From Flavobacteriales bacterium (lineage in GTDB: Bacteria; Bacteroidota; Bacteroidia; UBA10329): a stretch of 54,999 nucleotides of DNA. Positions 34,480 through 43,002 of the stretch are shown here, piece by piece (position 1 is the stretch's first letter; every line of letters begins with the position of its first letter). The notes under the pieces are model-generated. The model worked only from the letters and a program-made list of their open reading frames with translations, did not search any database and was not told the origin of the DNA. The stretch lies in the NCBI GenBank assembly GCA_016124845.1, contig WGMW01000042.1, positions 1-54,999 of the forward strand. The letters are read 5' to 3'. The translations under genes were made by a program, and so were the position numbers.

Positions 34480-34581
34480 GCTTCAATTTAAGACCACATA
34501 GTTAAGACTGTTGGGGCAAATAGCGGTGATACGCGTCAGCATTCCAACTGACCTGTCAAGCATTGGCTGTACACGAATCAC

Positions 34582-34589
34582 TACCTTCG
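34582..34589 (+). promoter_or_regulatory. Probable -7 element of the desaturase gene
   Basis: TACCTTCG is a one-mismatch match to TAnnTTTG and ends 4 nt before the ATG at 34594. Confidence 0.35.
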
Positions 34590-34593
34590 CGCC

Positions 34594-35532
34594 ATGCTCG
34601 AATACAAAGCCGACATCCGGACCATAACTGTGGTAGCGCTCTACTTTACGGTTCTTGTTCTGGGTTGGATGTACTTTCCGGAGGAATGGTACCTGCGGCT
34701 GCCCATCATGGCGCTGCTGTGCGTGCTTTCGTTCATGTGTGCGGTCATCGTTCACAATACCATCCATCATCCCATTTTCAAAAGCCGATGGATGAACAAG
34801 GTCTTTCAGGTGGTGCTTTCCTTCACGTACGGACATTCGGTAAGTGCCTACGTTTCGGGGCATAATTTCAGTCATCATCAGCACACACAAAAGGCCATGG
34901 ACCGCATTCGCAGCACGCAGATGCGCTACGAGTGGAATTTCCTCAATCAGTTCATGATCTTCTTTCAGAATGCGCCCGGTATTATGAAGGATGAGAATGA
35001 GTTTGCGAGACGCATGATGAAGGAGCGTCCCAAATGGTTTGCGCAATATGTAGTGGAAATGGTGCTGGTCATCGGTTTCAAGATCGCCATCACCATCTAC
35101 AATTGGGAGTATGCACTGCTCCTCATTTGGATTCCGCACTTGTATGCTGCTTGGGGCATTGTGGGCACCAACTACTGGCAGCACGATGGTTGCGATGAGA
35201 ACCATCCGTACAACCACTCGCGCAACTTTACGGGCAAGTTCTTGAACTTCATTGCCTTCAATAATGGTTTCCACACGGCCCATCACAATAATCCGTACAT
35301 GCATTGGAGCCTGTTGCCCGCCTACCACGAGAAGGAAATTGTACCGCACCTGCATCCCAACCTCAACCAAAAGCAACTTCTGCCCTACCTCTGGAAAACC
35401 TGCATCTGGCCCGCCAAACGGTTGGATTATCTCGGAAACCCTGTGATATTGGACGATAACGTGAAGTATGAGGATTGGATCCCTGCCGCTGATGTGGAGA
35501 AGTACCACTATCAGCTTGGGGTTGAGCAGTAG
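34594..35532 (+). CDS. Membrane fatty acid desaturase
   Basis: The product has 312 residues with about four membrane helices. The three histidine clusters of the membrane di-iron desaturase/hydroxylase family are seen: HNTIHH (about 55-60), HNFSHHQHTQ (about 91-100) and HTAHH (about 229-233), plus a further GTNYWQHDG motif. Such enzymes introduce a double bond or hydroxyl into acyl chains using electrons from a ferredoxin or cytochrome b5 type donor. Lipid substrate cannot be predicted. No electron donor gene is adjacent. Confidence 0.88.
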   Translation: MLEYKADIRTITVVALYFTVLVLGWMYFPEEWYLRLPIMALLCVLSFMCAVIVHNTIHHPIFKSRWMNKVFQVVLSFTYGHSVSAYVSGHNFSHHQHTQKAMDRIRSTQMRYEWNFLNQFMIFFQNAPGIMKDENEFARRMMKERPKWFAQYVVEMVLVIGFKIAITIYNWEYALLLIWIPHLYAAWGIVGTNYWQHDGCDENHPYNHSRNFTGKFLNFIAFNNGFHTAHHNNPYMHWSLLPAYHEKEIVPHLHPNLNQKQLLPYLWKTCIWPAKRLDYLGNPVILDDNVKYEDWIPAADVEKYHYQLGVEQ

Positions 35533-35569
35533 TTAGAAGGTTTCAGGAAACAGGTTTTCAGGCGAGCCG

Positions 35570-35695
35570 CATTCTTTGTCATGCTGACGAAGGAACCGAC
35601 CGAAGGGAGTTCACGGCCGAAGGACGTAACTGCAAGTATTTCCTAAATTCCCAAGATGGACACTTTGAGATTCCTCGTTCCTCGGAATGGCAAAA
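35570..35695. repeat. Dispersed hairpin repeat (GAGATTCCTC family)
   Basis: The gap 35533-35738 contains TTTGTCATGCTGACGAAGGA at the left and GAGATTCCTCGTTCCTCGGA at the right; the two are partly complementary. The same family occurs inside the element at 18294-18429. No gene is visible in the gap. Confidence 0.5.
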
Positions 35696-35738
35696 AATGG
35701 TCTGACGCTTTTTGTCGGTCTGCCTTATCGCTCCAAAG

Positions 35739-36320
35739 TCAGTCTATTCCCAATTCTTTCAAACGCTCCTCAATAAGTTCTGGTCGCTTTTTCGGGTTGT
35801 ACAACGAAGAATTCCGAAGCATTATGGCCAGAGTTGCAAACTCTTTTCTGTCAAGGTCATTAAAGTCCTTGTCAAAATAGAATCGGGCAGCACCATATAT
35901 GTCAGTATTTCCATAAAGGAAGTCGTAATGATGTACTAGAAAGCTAAGACACTCCTCCTGACTGACCATTCTTTCCAGTTTCAAACTCATTATGTACCTG
36001 TTTCCGAACAACCAATAGTTCTTATAGTAGAGATGATGATTGATTCCCACCACGTTCAAGCAAGGACATTGGTTATCGTAATTCTTCAGTGCCCAATCAT
36101 AAAGGATACCTTTTGTGGTCACTATCGGTGATACTTGAGCGTAAACCTCCAAAAACGCTGATGGCAACTCCTCTGCATTCATTACACCAGACTGTAATTG
36201 ACGAACCTCCTTTTCATCATAATCGGGATTTAAGTCGCTAAGCAGAAACTCAATGAATATAAACAGGCATAGGACAACGCCTACCAAGGTAAGTACTCCA
36301 ATACGTAAGATGCATTTCAT
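35739..36320 (-). CDS. GT51-like membrane protein lacking the catalytic motif
   Basis: The product has 193 residues from the ATG at 36320; another ATG lies 12 nt upstream. One membrane anchor (about 5-28) precedes a domain whose second half resembles peptidoglycan glycosyltransferases of family GT51: MSLKLERMVSQEE matches the KLE/ExxxS region, and YGAARFYFDKDFNDL matches the AARxYFGK segment. The normal first motif with the catalytic glutamate (EDxxFxxHxG) is not seen, so the protein is probably catalytically dead or very divergent. It is 19 nt behind the NagZ-fusion gene in the same direction, which fits cell-wall work. Family call is moderate. Confidence 0.55.
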   Translation of the reverse strand: MKCILRIGVLTLVGVVLCLFIFIEFLLSDLNPDYDEKEVRQLQSGVMNAEELPSAFLEVYAQVSPIVTTKGILYDWALKNYDNQCPCLNVVGINHHLYYKNYWLFGNRYIMSLKLERMVSQEECLSFLVHHYDFLYGNTDIYGAARFYFDKDFNDLDRKEFATLAIMLRNSSLYNPKKRPELIEERLKELGID

Positions 36321-36338
36321 AATACCAAGCAACTTTCA

Positions 36339-39300
36339 TCAATTCACTACCGAATCATAAATCACCTGCTGGATCTTAGTCCTCACATCCATTTTCAGCA
36401 GTTTGGTATTCTCTGCATCGGGGTAAACGCGGTTGGAGAGGAAGATGTACACGATCTTCTTGTCAGGGTCGGCCCACGCCATGGTGCCCGTAAAGCCCGT
36501 GTGTCCGAAGCTGAGCATGGAAACGCACTCGCACGTGGGGCCACCGTTGCCATCTGGTTCAGGTTTATCAAACCCGATGCCTCTGCGGTTGCCGTTCTTA
36601 CAGAACTGACATTTGGTGAACTCCTTGAGGGTTTCGGCAGAAATGTACCGCTGCCCACCGTATTCACCTCCGTTCAAAAACATCTGCATCATCACCGCCA
36701 GATCATTCGCATCGGAGAACAGCCCTGCGTGGCCGCCCACACCGCCCAGCATGGCTGCACCAGGGTCGTGAACATCGCCTTGCACCAATTGCTTGCGAAA
36801 AGCCATATCGTATTCGGTGGGTACAATTCGGTTCAATTCAATTCGCTTACGCGGCAGAAAGCCCATGGTGGTCAATCCCAAAGGCGTGTAGAATTGCTCT
36901 GCGGTGTAATCCTGAAGCGGCTCGCCCGTTTCCTTCTCGATCACCTTCTTCATATAGTAATACCCGAGGTCGCTGTACTTGTACTGCTTGCGGCTCAGCA
37001 AATTCGACTCGTTGATGATGCGGTACATGGTATCGGGATAATCCTTGCGCATGTACAGGTCCTGCGCCACATGCCATGGGAATTCCTCCGATTGCGTGCT
37101 GCTGTAATAGGCCGAATCAGGGCCGCCATCCTTCAGCGTTTTGGTGTAGAACGGAATCCATGCCTGCAATTGCGCATAGTGCGCCAGCATATCGCGGAAG
37201 GTGATGTCCTTCTTATTGGTGCCCTTCAGTTCGGACAGATGGTCCGAAACCTTGTCGTCCACCTTCACCTTGCCCTCATCTACCAGTTTCATGAACGAAA
37301 CCAGCGATGCGCCAATTTTGGTGATGGATGCAAGGTCGTACACGTCATTCCATCGCACCTCGCGCTCGGCCGCATAGGTATGATGCCCGAAATTCTTCTG
37401 ATACACCACCACTCCATCCTTTGCAATGAGCAGTTGCGCCCCGGGCGTGGCCTTCTTGGCAATGGCATCGAGGGTTATCTCGTCCACCTCCTTCAGCACA
37501 TTCTCATCCATGCCTACCTGCGCGGGTTCTCCGTACCCAAGGCGTATCTTCTCCGTTTTTACTCCAGCACCATAACCGAACTGGCGACTGACGGTAACGG
37601 GCAACTTTCCAGAAATACCGATGCCTCCGAAAATGGCCTCCGCTGCCATCTGCTGCGAGGTTTCCGATTCGTCAAATGAGAACAGCAGCGCATTGGCGAA
37701 TTCTGCACCTGTCATGCGGGCAAGCGAATATGGGTTTCCGAAGATGTTGATGATAAGTTCGGTGCTGTAGCTCAATTCCCCGATCACGTCCAGCATTTCC
37801 TGCGTGATGCCGTAGTTCTTGTTGCGTCTGTTGTTCAGCCCGTGAATGCTCAGTATCACCGTTCCGTACGATTTCACCTGATTCAGAAGGTCGAAACGCT
37901 CCTGCTGCGTGGCATTATCACTTAGCGCGAAGTTGTCAACGGGCGCATACTTCGAAAGCGTCTGCTGAAACGTGTTGTTCTCCTTATCGCCAATGACAAG
38001 CGAGGCAATTCGCTTATCTGCCAGTTTTTTGATGGGAACCGCGTTCTTGTTGGTGAGCAGCGTGATGGCAGCAGCGGCCAAGCGGTTGTGTACCGCGCGG
38101 GCCTGACTGTTGTTCAGGTCGGCTGTCAGGTTTTTCAATTCAACAGGCTTGTACTTATCGAGCCCGAACCATGCTTTGGCCTCCAGCACCTTGCGGCAAC
38201 GCGCGTCAATGTCATCTTGAGATACAATTCCTTCGTTCACCGCTTGGCGGATGAGTTCCATGGCCTTCGGAACGTCTTCGGCAAACTCCATCACATCATT
38301 GCCCGCCAAAAAGGCTTTCAGCTCCACTTCCCCCGGACCGAAATACTTGCTCACGCCCTTCATGTTGAGCGCATCGGTAAAGATGAGCCCCTCGAAACCC
38401 AGCGAATCCTTCAGCAGTCCGTTTACAATTTTCGGGCTCAGCGTGGATGCAAGGTTCTTGGTGTCGTCCAGTTCGGGAATGTAGAGATGCGCCACCATCA
38501 TGCTGCCAATGCCAGCCTTGATGGCTTGCTTGAACGGATAGAGTTCAAGGGAATCGATGCGCTCGTAACTGTGCTTGATGATAGGCAGCGTGAGGTGCGA
38601 ATCGGAATCCGTGTCGCCATGCCCGGGGAAGTGCTTGGCACAGGCCATGATGCCGTTGTCCTGCATGCCTTTCATCACCGCAATGCCTTTCTCCGCCACG
38701 CGGAACTTGTTCTCGCCAAAGCTTCGGGTTCCTATCACGGGGTTCTCTGCGTTGCTGTTCACATCCACCACAGGTGCGAAGTTGATATGCATGCCCATGC
38801 GCTTCATCTGCCGCGCAGTCTCCACCCCGAAATCGTACAGCAACTTATCATCCTGAATAGCCCCGAAAGCCATCTGCCGCGGGTAATCAATAGTGGAATC
38901 CAAGCGCATACCAATACCCCATTCCGCATCCATCGCAATCATCAGCGGCACCTTTGATGCTTCCTGTAAGTAATTCTGCATCACAGCCTGTCTGACAGGT
39001 CCTCCCTGAAAAAAGATCAACCCACCAATGTGCTGCTCGCGAATGAGTGCTTCGAGTTCGGCCACGTGTGCTGAATCCTTATTGGAATAGGCCGCCACCA
39101 TGAACAATTGGCCCAACCGCTCATCTGGCGAAAGGCTATTGAAAACCGAATCGACCCACGCCTTTTTGGTGTGGTTGTAGAAAACGGGGCGCTGCTGGGC
39201 TTGCGTTACTGAGATGAACGCGAAAAGGAATAGCACACAGAGACGCAGGGAAAATGAGTTAAAACCTGACGGAAAGATCGATTGCACGCAAAGACGCAAA

Positions 39301-39443
39301 GACGCTAAGGACAGAACTGACGGGAAAATTTTCTTCACACGGAGATGCAGAGAAGCAGAGTGCGCAACTGATGAAGGATCGGTTTTCTCGCGAAGACGTA
39401 AAGACGCGAAGAATTGAAGAAATTTATGTGAGATGAGATTCAT
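36339..39443 (-). CDS. NagZ-type GH3 hydrolase fused to class C beta-lactamase-like domain
   Basis: The product has about 1034 residues from the ATG at 39443. Residues about 90-430 are glycoside hydrolase family 3 of the beta-N-acetylglucosaminidase type. It shows KHFPGHGDTDSDSH with the Asp-His dyad and the nucleophile aspartate in IFTDALNM. A C-terminal GH3 sub-domain follows, then from about 640 a serine hydrolase with SITK (SxxK), KYSDLG (YxN-like) and GHTGFTG (KTG-like). It likely removes GlcNAc from muropeptides and acts on peptide or ester bonds, in periplasm or surface. The first 80 residues are abnormal: three 17-residue repeats ending SLRLCV or SLHLRV sit inside the signal peptide. 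The open frame extends to 39623 but that part is repeat DNA. Confidence 0.88.
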   Translation of the reverse strand: MNLISHKFLQFFASLRLREKTDPSSVAHSASLHLRVKKIFPSVLSLASLRLCVQSIFPSGFNSFSLRLCVLFLFAFISVTQAQQRPVFYNHTKKAWVDSVFNSLSPDERLGQLFMVAAYSNKDSAHVAELEALIREQHIGGLIFFQGGPVRQAVMQNYLQEASKVPLMIAMDAEWGIGMRLDSTIDYPRQMAFGAIQDDKLLYDFGVETARQMKRMGMHINFAPVVDVNSNAENPVIGTRSFGENKFRVAEKGIAVMKGMQDNGIMACAKHFPGHGDTDSDSHLTLPIIKHSYERIDSLELYPFKQAIKAGIGSMMVAHLYIPELDDTKNLASTLSPKIVNGLLKDSLGFEGLIFTDALNMKGVSKYFGPGEVELKAFLAGNDVMEFAEDVPKAMELIRQAVNEGIVSQDDIDARCRKVLEAKAWFGLDKYKPVELKNLTADLNNSQARAVHNRLAAAAITLLTNKNAVPIKKLADKRIASLVIGDKENNTFQQTLSKYAPVDNFALSDNATQQERFDLLNQVKSYGTVILSIHGLNNRRNKNYGITQEMLDVIGELSYSTELIINIFGNPYSLARMTGAEFANALLFSFDESETSQQMAAEAIFGGIGISGKLPVTVSRQFGYGAGVKTEKIRLGYGEPAQVGMDENVLKEVDEITLDAIAKKATPGAQLLIAKDGVVVYQKNFGHHTYAAEREVRWNDVYDLASITKIGASLVSFMKLVDEGKVKVDDKVSDHLSELKGTNKKDITFRDMLAHYAQLQAWIPFYTKTLKDGGPDSAYYSSTQSEEFPWHVAQDLYMRKDYPDTMYRIINESNLLSRKQYKYSDLGYYYMKKVIEKETGEPLQDYTAEQFYTPLGLTTMGFLPRKRIELNRIVPTEYDMAFRKQLVQGDVHDPGAAMLGGVGGHAGLFSDANDLAVMMQMFLNGGEYGGQRYISAETLKEFTKCQFCKNGNRRGIGFDKPEPDGNGGPTCECVSMLSFGHTGFTGTMAWADPDKKIVYIFLSNRVYPDAENTKLLKMDVRTKIQQVIYDSVVN
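39236..39437. repeat. 51-bp tandem repeat inside a signal-peptide region
   Basis: Four diverged units start near 39236, 39287, 39338 and 39389. Each begins with a CACRSARAGACGCARAG-like core, for example CACGCAAAGACGCAAAGACG. The period of 51 bp equals 17 codons, so the units stay in frame and encode SLRLCV-type peptides on the minus strand. ACGCAAAGACGC arrays are well-known dispersed repeats in Bacteroidota. Confidence 0.75.
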
Positions 39444-39469
39444 ACGATATGTTTTTCGGGTTCTGATAC

Positions 39470-39610
39470 GCTTGGCAGCCGCGTTAGGGATTGTAGCGGT
39501 TACCCCGCAAGGCGCGTGAGCGACTGAGGAGTAAAAGCGAAAAGCCCGACCGCGCTTGCGCAGCTTGGCGGAGCTTGCGCGGGAACGCCCAGTAAAACAG
39601 AACCCAAGTT
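39470..39610. repeat. Dispersed intergenic repeat upstream of the NagZ fusion
   Basis: The stretch contains AGGGATTGTAGCGGTTACCC, then AAGCCCGACCGCGCTTGCGC and GCTTGCGCGGGAACGCCC, with CCGCGC/GCGCGG able to pair. It resembles repetitive GGGATTGTAGCGG...AGCCCG elements frequent in Bacteroidota. It is open on the minus strand by chance and should not be translated as part of the NagZ fusion. Confidence 0.5.
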
Positions 39611-39684
39611 CGAAGGTGAACAAATAAAGTGCCTTGGAATTGCGTTAAACCTGTTAATTATTCACACTTTCCTGTCAGATCCAA

Positions 39685-39692
39685 TAACTTTG
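39685..39692 (+). promoter_or_regulatory. Probable -7 element before the mutL partner gene
   Basis: TAACTTTG matches TAnnTTTG exactly, 4 nt before the ATG at 39697. Confidence 0.45.
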
Positions 39693-39696
39693 AGGC

Positions 39697-39999
39697 ATGA
39701 GTTCCGGAATTCCATCCATGTTCAAGACACCGAAGCATCGCAGCTTCGACTATAAGCCGATGATCTATGATGAGCAGAAGGAGCGCAAGAAGGAACTGGA
39801 GCAACTGGTTGAGGAGCAGCGCTCGGGCAAGGTGGCTGACGAGCATCGGGCTGAGCGACTTCGTGGCAAGTTGAGCGACAAATGGTCGGCCAGCGCACGT
39901 AAGCAGCGACAAAGTCAAAGCGCGGCCCAAGGTCTTCGCCTGCTGACCATTCTGGCGGCTTTGGGAGTTCTCGTTTGGTTGTTCTTCAATATAGGTTGA
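39697..39999 (+). CDS. Small tail-anchored protein upstream of mutL
   Basis: The product has 100 residues. The central part (about 25-75) is a charged helix, likely coiled coil, with KERKKELEQLVEEQRS. A single C-terminal membrane helix (about 80-98) ends near the stop. No family recognised. The stop is 10 nt before mutL, so the two probably share a transcript. Whether it has a role in repair is unknown. Confidence 0.7.
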   Translation: MSSGIPSMFKTPKHRSFDYKPMIYDEQKERKKELEQLVEEQRSGKVADEHRAERLRGKLSDKWSASARKQRQSQSAAQGLRLLTILAALGVLVWLFFNIG

Positions 40000-40009
40000 A
40001 GGAGGCTGA

Positions 40010-41842
40010 ATGGGAGACATTATCCGCTTACTTCCTGATTCCGTTGCCAACCAGATAGCCGCTGGTGAGGTCATTCAGCGCCCTGCTTCTGCGGTAAAAG
40101 AACTACTGGAGAATTCCATCGATGCAGGTTCAACTAAGATTCAACTCGTTATTGAGGACGCGGGAAAAACGCTCATCCAAGTAATCGACAACGGCAAAGG
40201 CATGACCGAGAACGATGCACGGATGTGTTTCGAGCGTCATGCCACTTCCAAGATTGAATCGGCTGAACAGCTTTTCGCCATTAAGACCAAAGGATTCCGA
40301 GGTGAGGCGATGGCTTCCATTGCGGCTGTGGCGCAGGTGGAAATGCGTACCCGAACGGAAGACAATCCGATCGGAATTCAGATAAACATTGCGGGTTCCA
40401 AGATCCAGAAACAGGAAGCGTGTCAGACGCCCGTTGGCACGAATCTGATGATCAAGAACCTGTTCTTCAACGTTCCTGCACGAAGAAATTTCCTAAAATC
40501 GGACCAAATCGAAGCGCGACACATCATGGATGAGTTCATGCGTGTGGCATTGGCGCATACTTCGGTGGAAATGAGCCTCTTCCAGAACGGTGATGAGATC
40601 TTCAATCTGAAACCAGGAAAGTTGCGCCAGCGAATTGTGGAACTTTTTGGCAAGAATTTCAATGAGAAATTGGTTCCTATTTCGGAGGAGACGAGCATTG
40701 CAAAACTGGAAGGATTTATTGGTAAACCCGAATTCGCACGCAGAAAGCGGGGTGAACAGTTCTTCTTTGTGAACGACCGTTTCATTCGTAGTTCGTACCT
40801 GAATCACGCCATTGCCTCGGCTTACGATGAACTCCTTGAAGAGAAAATGCACCCAGCGTATTTCATCTTCTTTACGGTGGATCCGTCCTTTATCGACATC
40901 AACATCCACCCGACCAAAACGGAGATCAAGTTTGAGGATGAGAAGTCGATCTATGCCATTTTGCGTTCGGCTGTGCGGCAGTCGCTGGGCAAGTACAATA
41001 TTGCTCCTACGCTCGATTTCGATCAGGAGATGAGCATCAACTTTCCACCACCGCCAAAGGATGTTCGGATGTTCCAACCCGAACTGCCCATTAAACATTC
41101 TGGTTCGGTAAGTACCAAAGGCGCGCATTCGGCCGCCATGGTCAAAACCCGGACAGAAGGTTGGCAATCGCCATCGGATGACGATTGGCAGAAACTCTAC
41201 GAAGGACTTTCCGAGCAGTCGATTCAGCCGCAACCTGAAACGACCACGGTGCAAAGCCGCATGTCGGTTGGTGAGGAAGTGGAGAAGAAACCTGTGCAGA
41301 TCCATGGTCGGTACATTCTTTCCAGCATCCGTTCGGGTGCCATCATCATCGACCAGAAACGGGCGCACGAACGCATCATCTACGAACAGATCATCCGCAG
41401 TTTGGCGTTGCATCAGGCCCCGAAACAGCAACAGCTTTTCCCGATAAACATCGAGCTGAGCAGTGCGGACACCAAAACGCTCACTTCCATTTTGGATGAA
41501 GTAAAATTACTTGGAATAGACATTGAACCGTTCGGGAAGAACACGTTCATTATACAGGGATTGGCCACATACATCGATGAGAATACGGTGAAAGATGTGA
41601 TCGATGAACTGTTGGATGAATACAACGAATCGGGCAGCCTTACCACCAGCAAACGGCAGGAAAAACTGGCGCAGGCCATGGCGCGCAAAGCCGCCATTCC
41701 GTACGGAAAGATTCTTCAACAGGAAGAAATGACACAGTTGATAGATGAGCTTTTCGCCTGCGACCTTCCCTACTCTGCCCCAAACGGAAAACCAACGCTC
41801 ATCACACTTGGTTTAGATGAGCTGGAGAAACGATTTGGGTAA
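40010..41842 (+). CDS. mutL: DNA mismatch repair protein MutL
   Basis: The product has 610 residues. The N-terminal GHKL ATPase (about 1-330) shows IAAGEVIQRPASAVKELLEN, the ATP-binding DNGKGM and GFRGEAMASI motifs. A linker (about 340-430) leads to the C-terminal dimerisation domain. In MutL endonucleases that domain carries DQHAxxER; here the site reads IDQKRAHERIIYE, so the metal-binding histidine position is lysine, and the usual CPHGRP-like motif is APNGKP. Nicking activity is therefore uncertain. MutL couples MutS mismatch recognition to strand removal. MutS is not in the window. Confidence 0.95.
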   Translation: MGDIIRLLPDSVANQIAAGEVIQRPASAVKELLENSIDAGSTKIQLVIEDAGKTLIQVIDNGKGMTENDARMCFERHATSKIESAEQLFAIKTKGFRGEAMASIAAVAQVEMRTRTEDNPIGIQINIAGSKIQKQEACQTPVGTNLMIKNLFFNVPARRNFLKSDQIEARHIMDEFMRVALAHTSVEMSLFQNGDEIFNLKPGKLRQRIVELFGKNFNEKLVPISEETSIAKLEGFIGKPEFARRKRGEQFFFVNDRFIRSSYLNHAIASAYDELLEEKMHPAYFIFFTVDPSFIDINIHPTKTEIKFEDEKSIYAILRSAVRQSLGKYNIAPTLDFDQEMSINFPPPPKDVRMFQPELPIKHSGSVSTKGAHSAAMVKTRTEGWQSPSDDDWQKLYEGLSEQSIQPQPETTTVQSRMSVGEEVEKKPVQIHGRYILSSIRSGAIIIDQKRAHERIIYEQIIRSLALHQAPKQQQLFPINIELSSADTKTLTSILDEVKLLGIDIEPFGKNTFIIQGLATYIDENTVKDVIDELLDEYNESGSLTTSKRQEKLAQAMARKAAIPYGKILQQEEMTQLIDELFACDLPYSAPNGKPTLITLGLDELEKRFG

Positions 41843-41861
41843 AAACCCGCAGCTTCGAAGT

Positions 41862-42197
41862 ATGGACACTCAAATGTTTAGGACGGTTTTCGGTCGAAAT
41901 CGCAATAGTTTGGACGATTTGGTAGACTATTTACAAAAGGTATCAGAGAATTTACCTCCAAGAGTAGTAATCGGATTTGACCAATCAGAACCTGAATTAA
42001 TCAAAAGGTTTGTGAAAGACACGCGGGAATTTGTTGAGGTCAATGAATCCCAACTAGGTATTGAGAGTTTCCTTGAAAACCTTTATGAAGTCAATTTTCG
42101 TTTGGACGAAGAAGGCTACAAATTGATCTGGAAAGTCATTGATGATTGGGAATTAAGTCGTGCCCAATACGAGTACCTTGAAGAACTAAGGAGATAA
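41862..42197 (+). CDS. Hypothetical small acidic protein
   Basis: The product has 111 residues from the ATG at 41862; an earlier in-frame ATG at 41817 lies inside mutL. The sequence is soluble and acidic. The stretch GIESFLENLYEVNFRLDEEGY is reminiscent of small immunity proteins of contact-dependent inhibition or MafI type, but this is weak and no toxin gene is adjacent. It is AT-richer than mutL, compatible with insertion. Confidence 0.55.
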   Translation: MDTQMFRTVFGRNRNSLDDLVDYLQKVSENLPPRVVIGFDQSEPELIKRFVKDTREFVEVNESQLGIESFLENLYEVNFRLDEEGYKLIWKVIDDWELSRAQYEYLEELRR

Positions 42198-42232
42198 TCG
42201 AATCCCAAATCTGCCATTGGCAAAAAAGAAAG

Positions 42233-42260
42233 CCCCGAAAAGCTGTCGCTTTTCGGGGCA
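42233..42260 (-). terminator. Terminator of the rhodanese gene
   Basis: Perfect 12-bp stem GCCCCGAAAAGC with a 4-nt loop (42233-42260). On the minus strand it is followed by TTTCTTTTTTG, so it ends the rhodanese transcript. On the plus strand no T-run follows. Confidence 0.8.
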
Positions 42261-42297
42261 GTTCAAGGTGGGCCATAACCATCAACCAAGAAACCTT

Positions 42298-42609
42298 CTA
42301 CATCATCGCCTTCACACTATTCCAAGGCCCACCATTCTCTACTTCCACGCCTGCTTTTCGCAGTAGATCCGCAGCCATTCCGCTTCTTGCGCCAGATCGG
42401 CAACAAGTGATTATTGGCTTGTTTTTACGCTTCAGTTCGTTCACCTTATTCGGAATGAGATTCAACGGAATGTTCACTGATTCTTTGATGTGACCTGCCT
42501 TATATTCCTCAGGCGTACGCACATCCACGATCAATGCCCCGTTCTTCAGCATTTCCGATACCTTCTCGTTCGTCTTGTTTGCTCCAAAAAGTGTTGATAA
42601 TAGTCCCAT
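42298..42609 (-). CDS. Rhodanese-like domain protein
   Basis: The product has 103 residues: a single rhodanese domain. It shows LIVDVRTPEEYKAGHI (about 26-41) and the active-site loop ITCCRSGARS with the catalytic cysteine near 70. It likely transfers sulfane sulfur in the cytoplasm. The short N-terminus has no signal peptide. It is divergent from the DUF2892 gene, and an FNR-like palindrome lies between them. Confidence 0.88.
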   Translation of the reverse strand: MGLLSTLFGANKTNEKVSEMLKNGALIVDVRTPEEYKAGHIKESVNIPLNLIPNKVNELKRKNKPIITCCRSGARSGMAADLLRKAGVEVENGGPWNSVKAMM

Positions 42610-42681
42610 GATTTTCTAATTGTTGCCACAAAGGACGGTAGCGGATTCTGCACGGTGCGTAACCAGAGTTACACAACCAAG

Positions 42682-42695
42682 TTGATCAGTGTCAA
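42682..42695. promoter_or_regulatory. Crp/Fnr-like operator
   Basis: TTGATCAGTGTCAA is a one-base variant of the FNR consensus TTGAT-N4-ATCAA, within the larger palindrome AAGTTGA-N6-TCAACTT (42679-42698). It lies between divergent rhodanese and DUF2892 genes, 73 nt and 104 nt from their starts. No regulator gene of this family is in the window. Confidence 0.45.
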
Positions 42696-42798
42696 CTTAA
42701 TGTAGGCTTGAACGAAAGTCATTCAGCAAGATGACGGACATCACCCAAGACCGTGTTCAGGTCGGGTAATCTTGTGGCAAACTTTAAATCAAATTGCT

Positions 42799-43002
42799 AT
42801 GAAAAAGAATATGGGAATGGCCGACAGAGTGATCCGAGTGGTTTTAGCCGTGGTATTTGCAGCCCTTTATTTTGCAGGAACAGTTTCGGGTGCATTGGGC
42901 ATTGCGTTGCTCGTATTAGGCGTAGTTTTTCTGCTTACGGCATTCGTTAGCTTTTGTCCGTTGTACGTGCCATTTGGCATTCGAACCTGCCCGAAAGAAT
43001 GA
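42799..43002 (+). CDS. DUF2892 (YgaP-type) small membrane protein
   Basis: The product has 67 residues with two membrane helices. It shows the family pattern: KKNMGMADRVIRVVLAVV at the start, then FCPLYVPFGIRTC near the end. The DUF2892 domain is often fused to or next to rhodaneses, as here, and is thought to help sulfur-related or membrane-redox functions. The start ATG is chosen by the family pattern. Confidence 0.85.
   Translation: MKKNMGMADRVIRVVLAVVFAALYFAGTVSGALGIALLVLGVVFLLTAFVSFCPLYVPFGIRTCPKE

Noticed and set aside
36501-37679. 392-codon plus-strand frame opposite the NagZ fusion
   Set aside because: The NagZ and beta-lactamase motifs prove the minus-strand gene; the antisense frame has shadow composition.
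39236-39437. CRISPR array
   Set aside because: Units are diverged, have no unique spacers of constant length, lie in frame within a gene and no cas genes are near.
39444-39623. Upstream extension of the NagZ fusion frame
   Set aside because: These codons cover a dispersed intergenic repeat, and the signal-peptide region begins at 39443.
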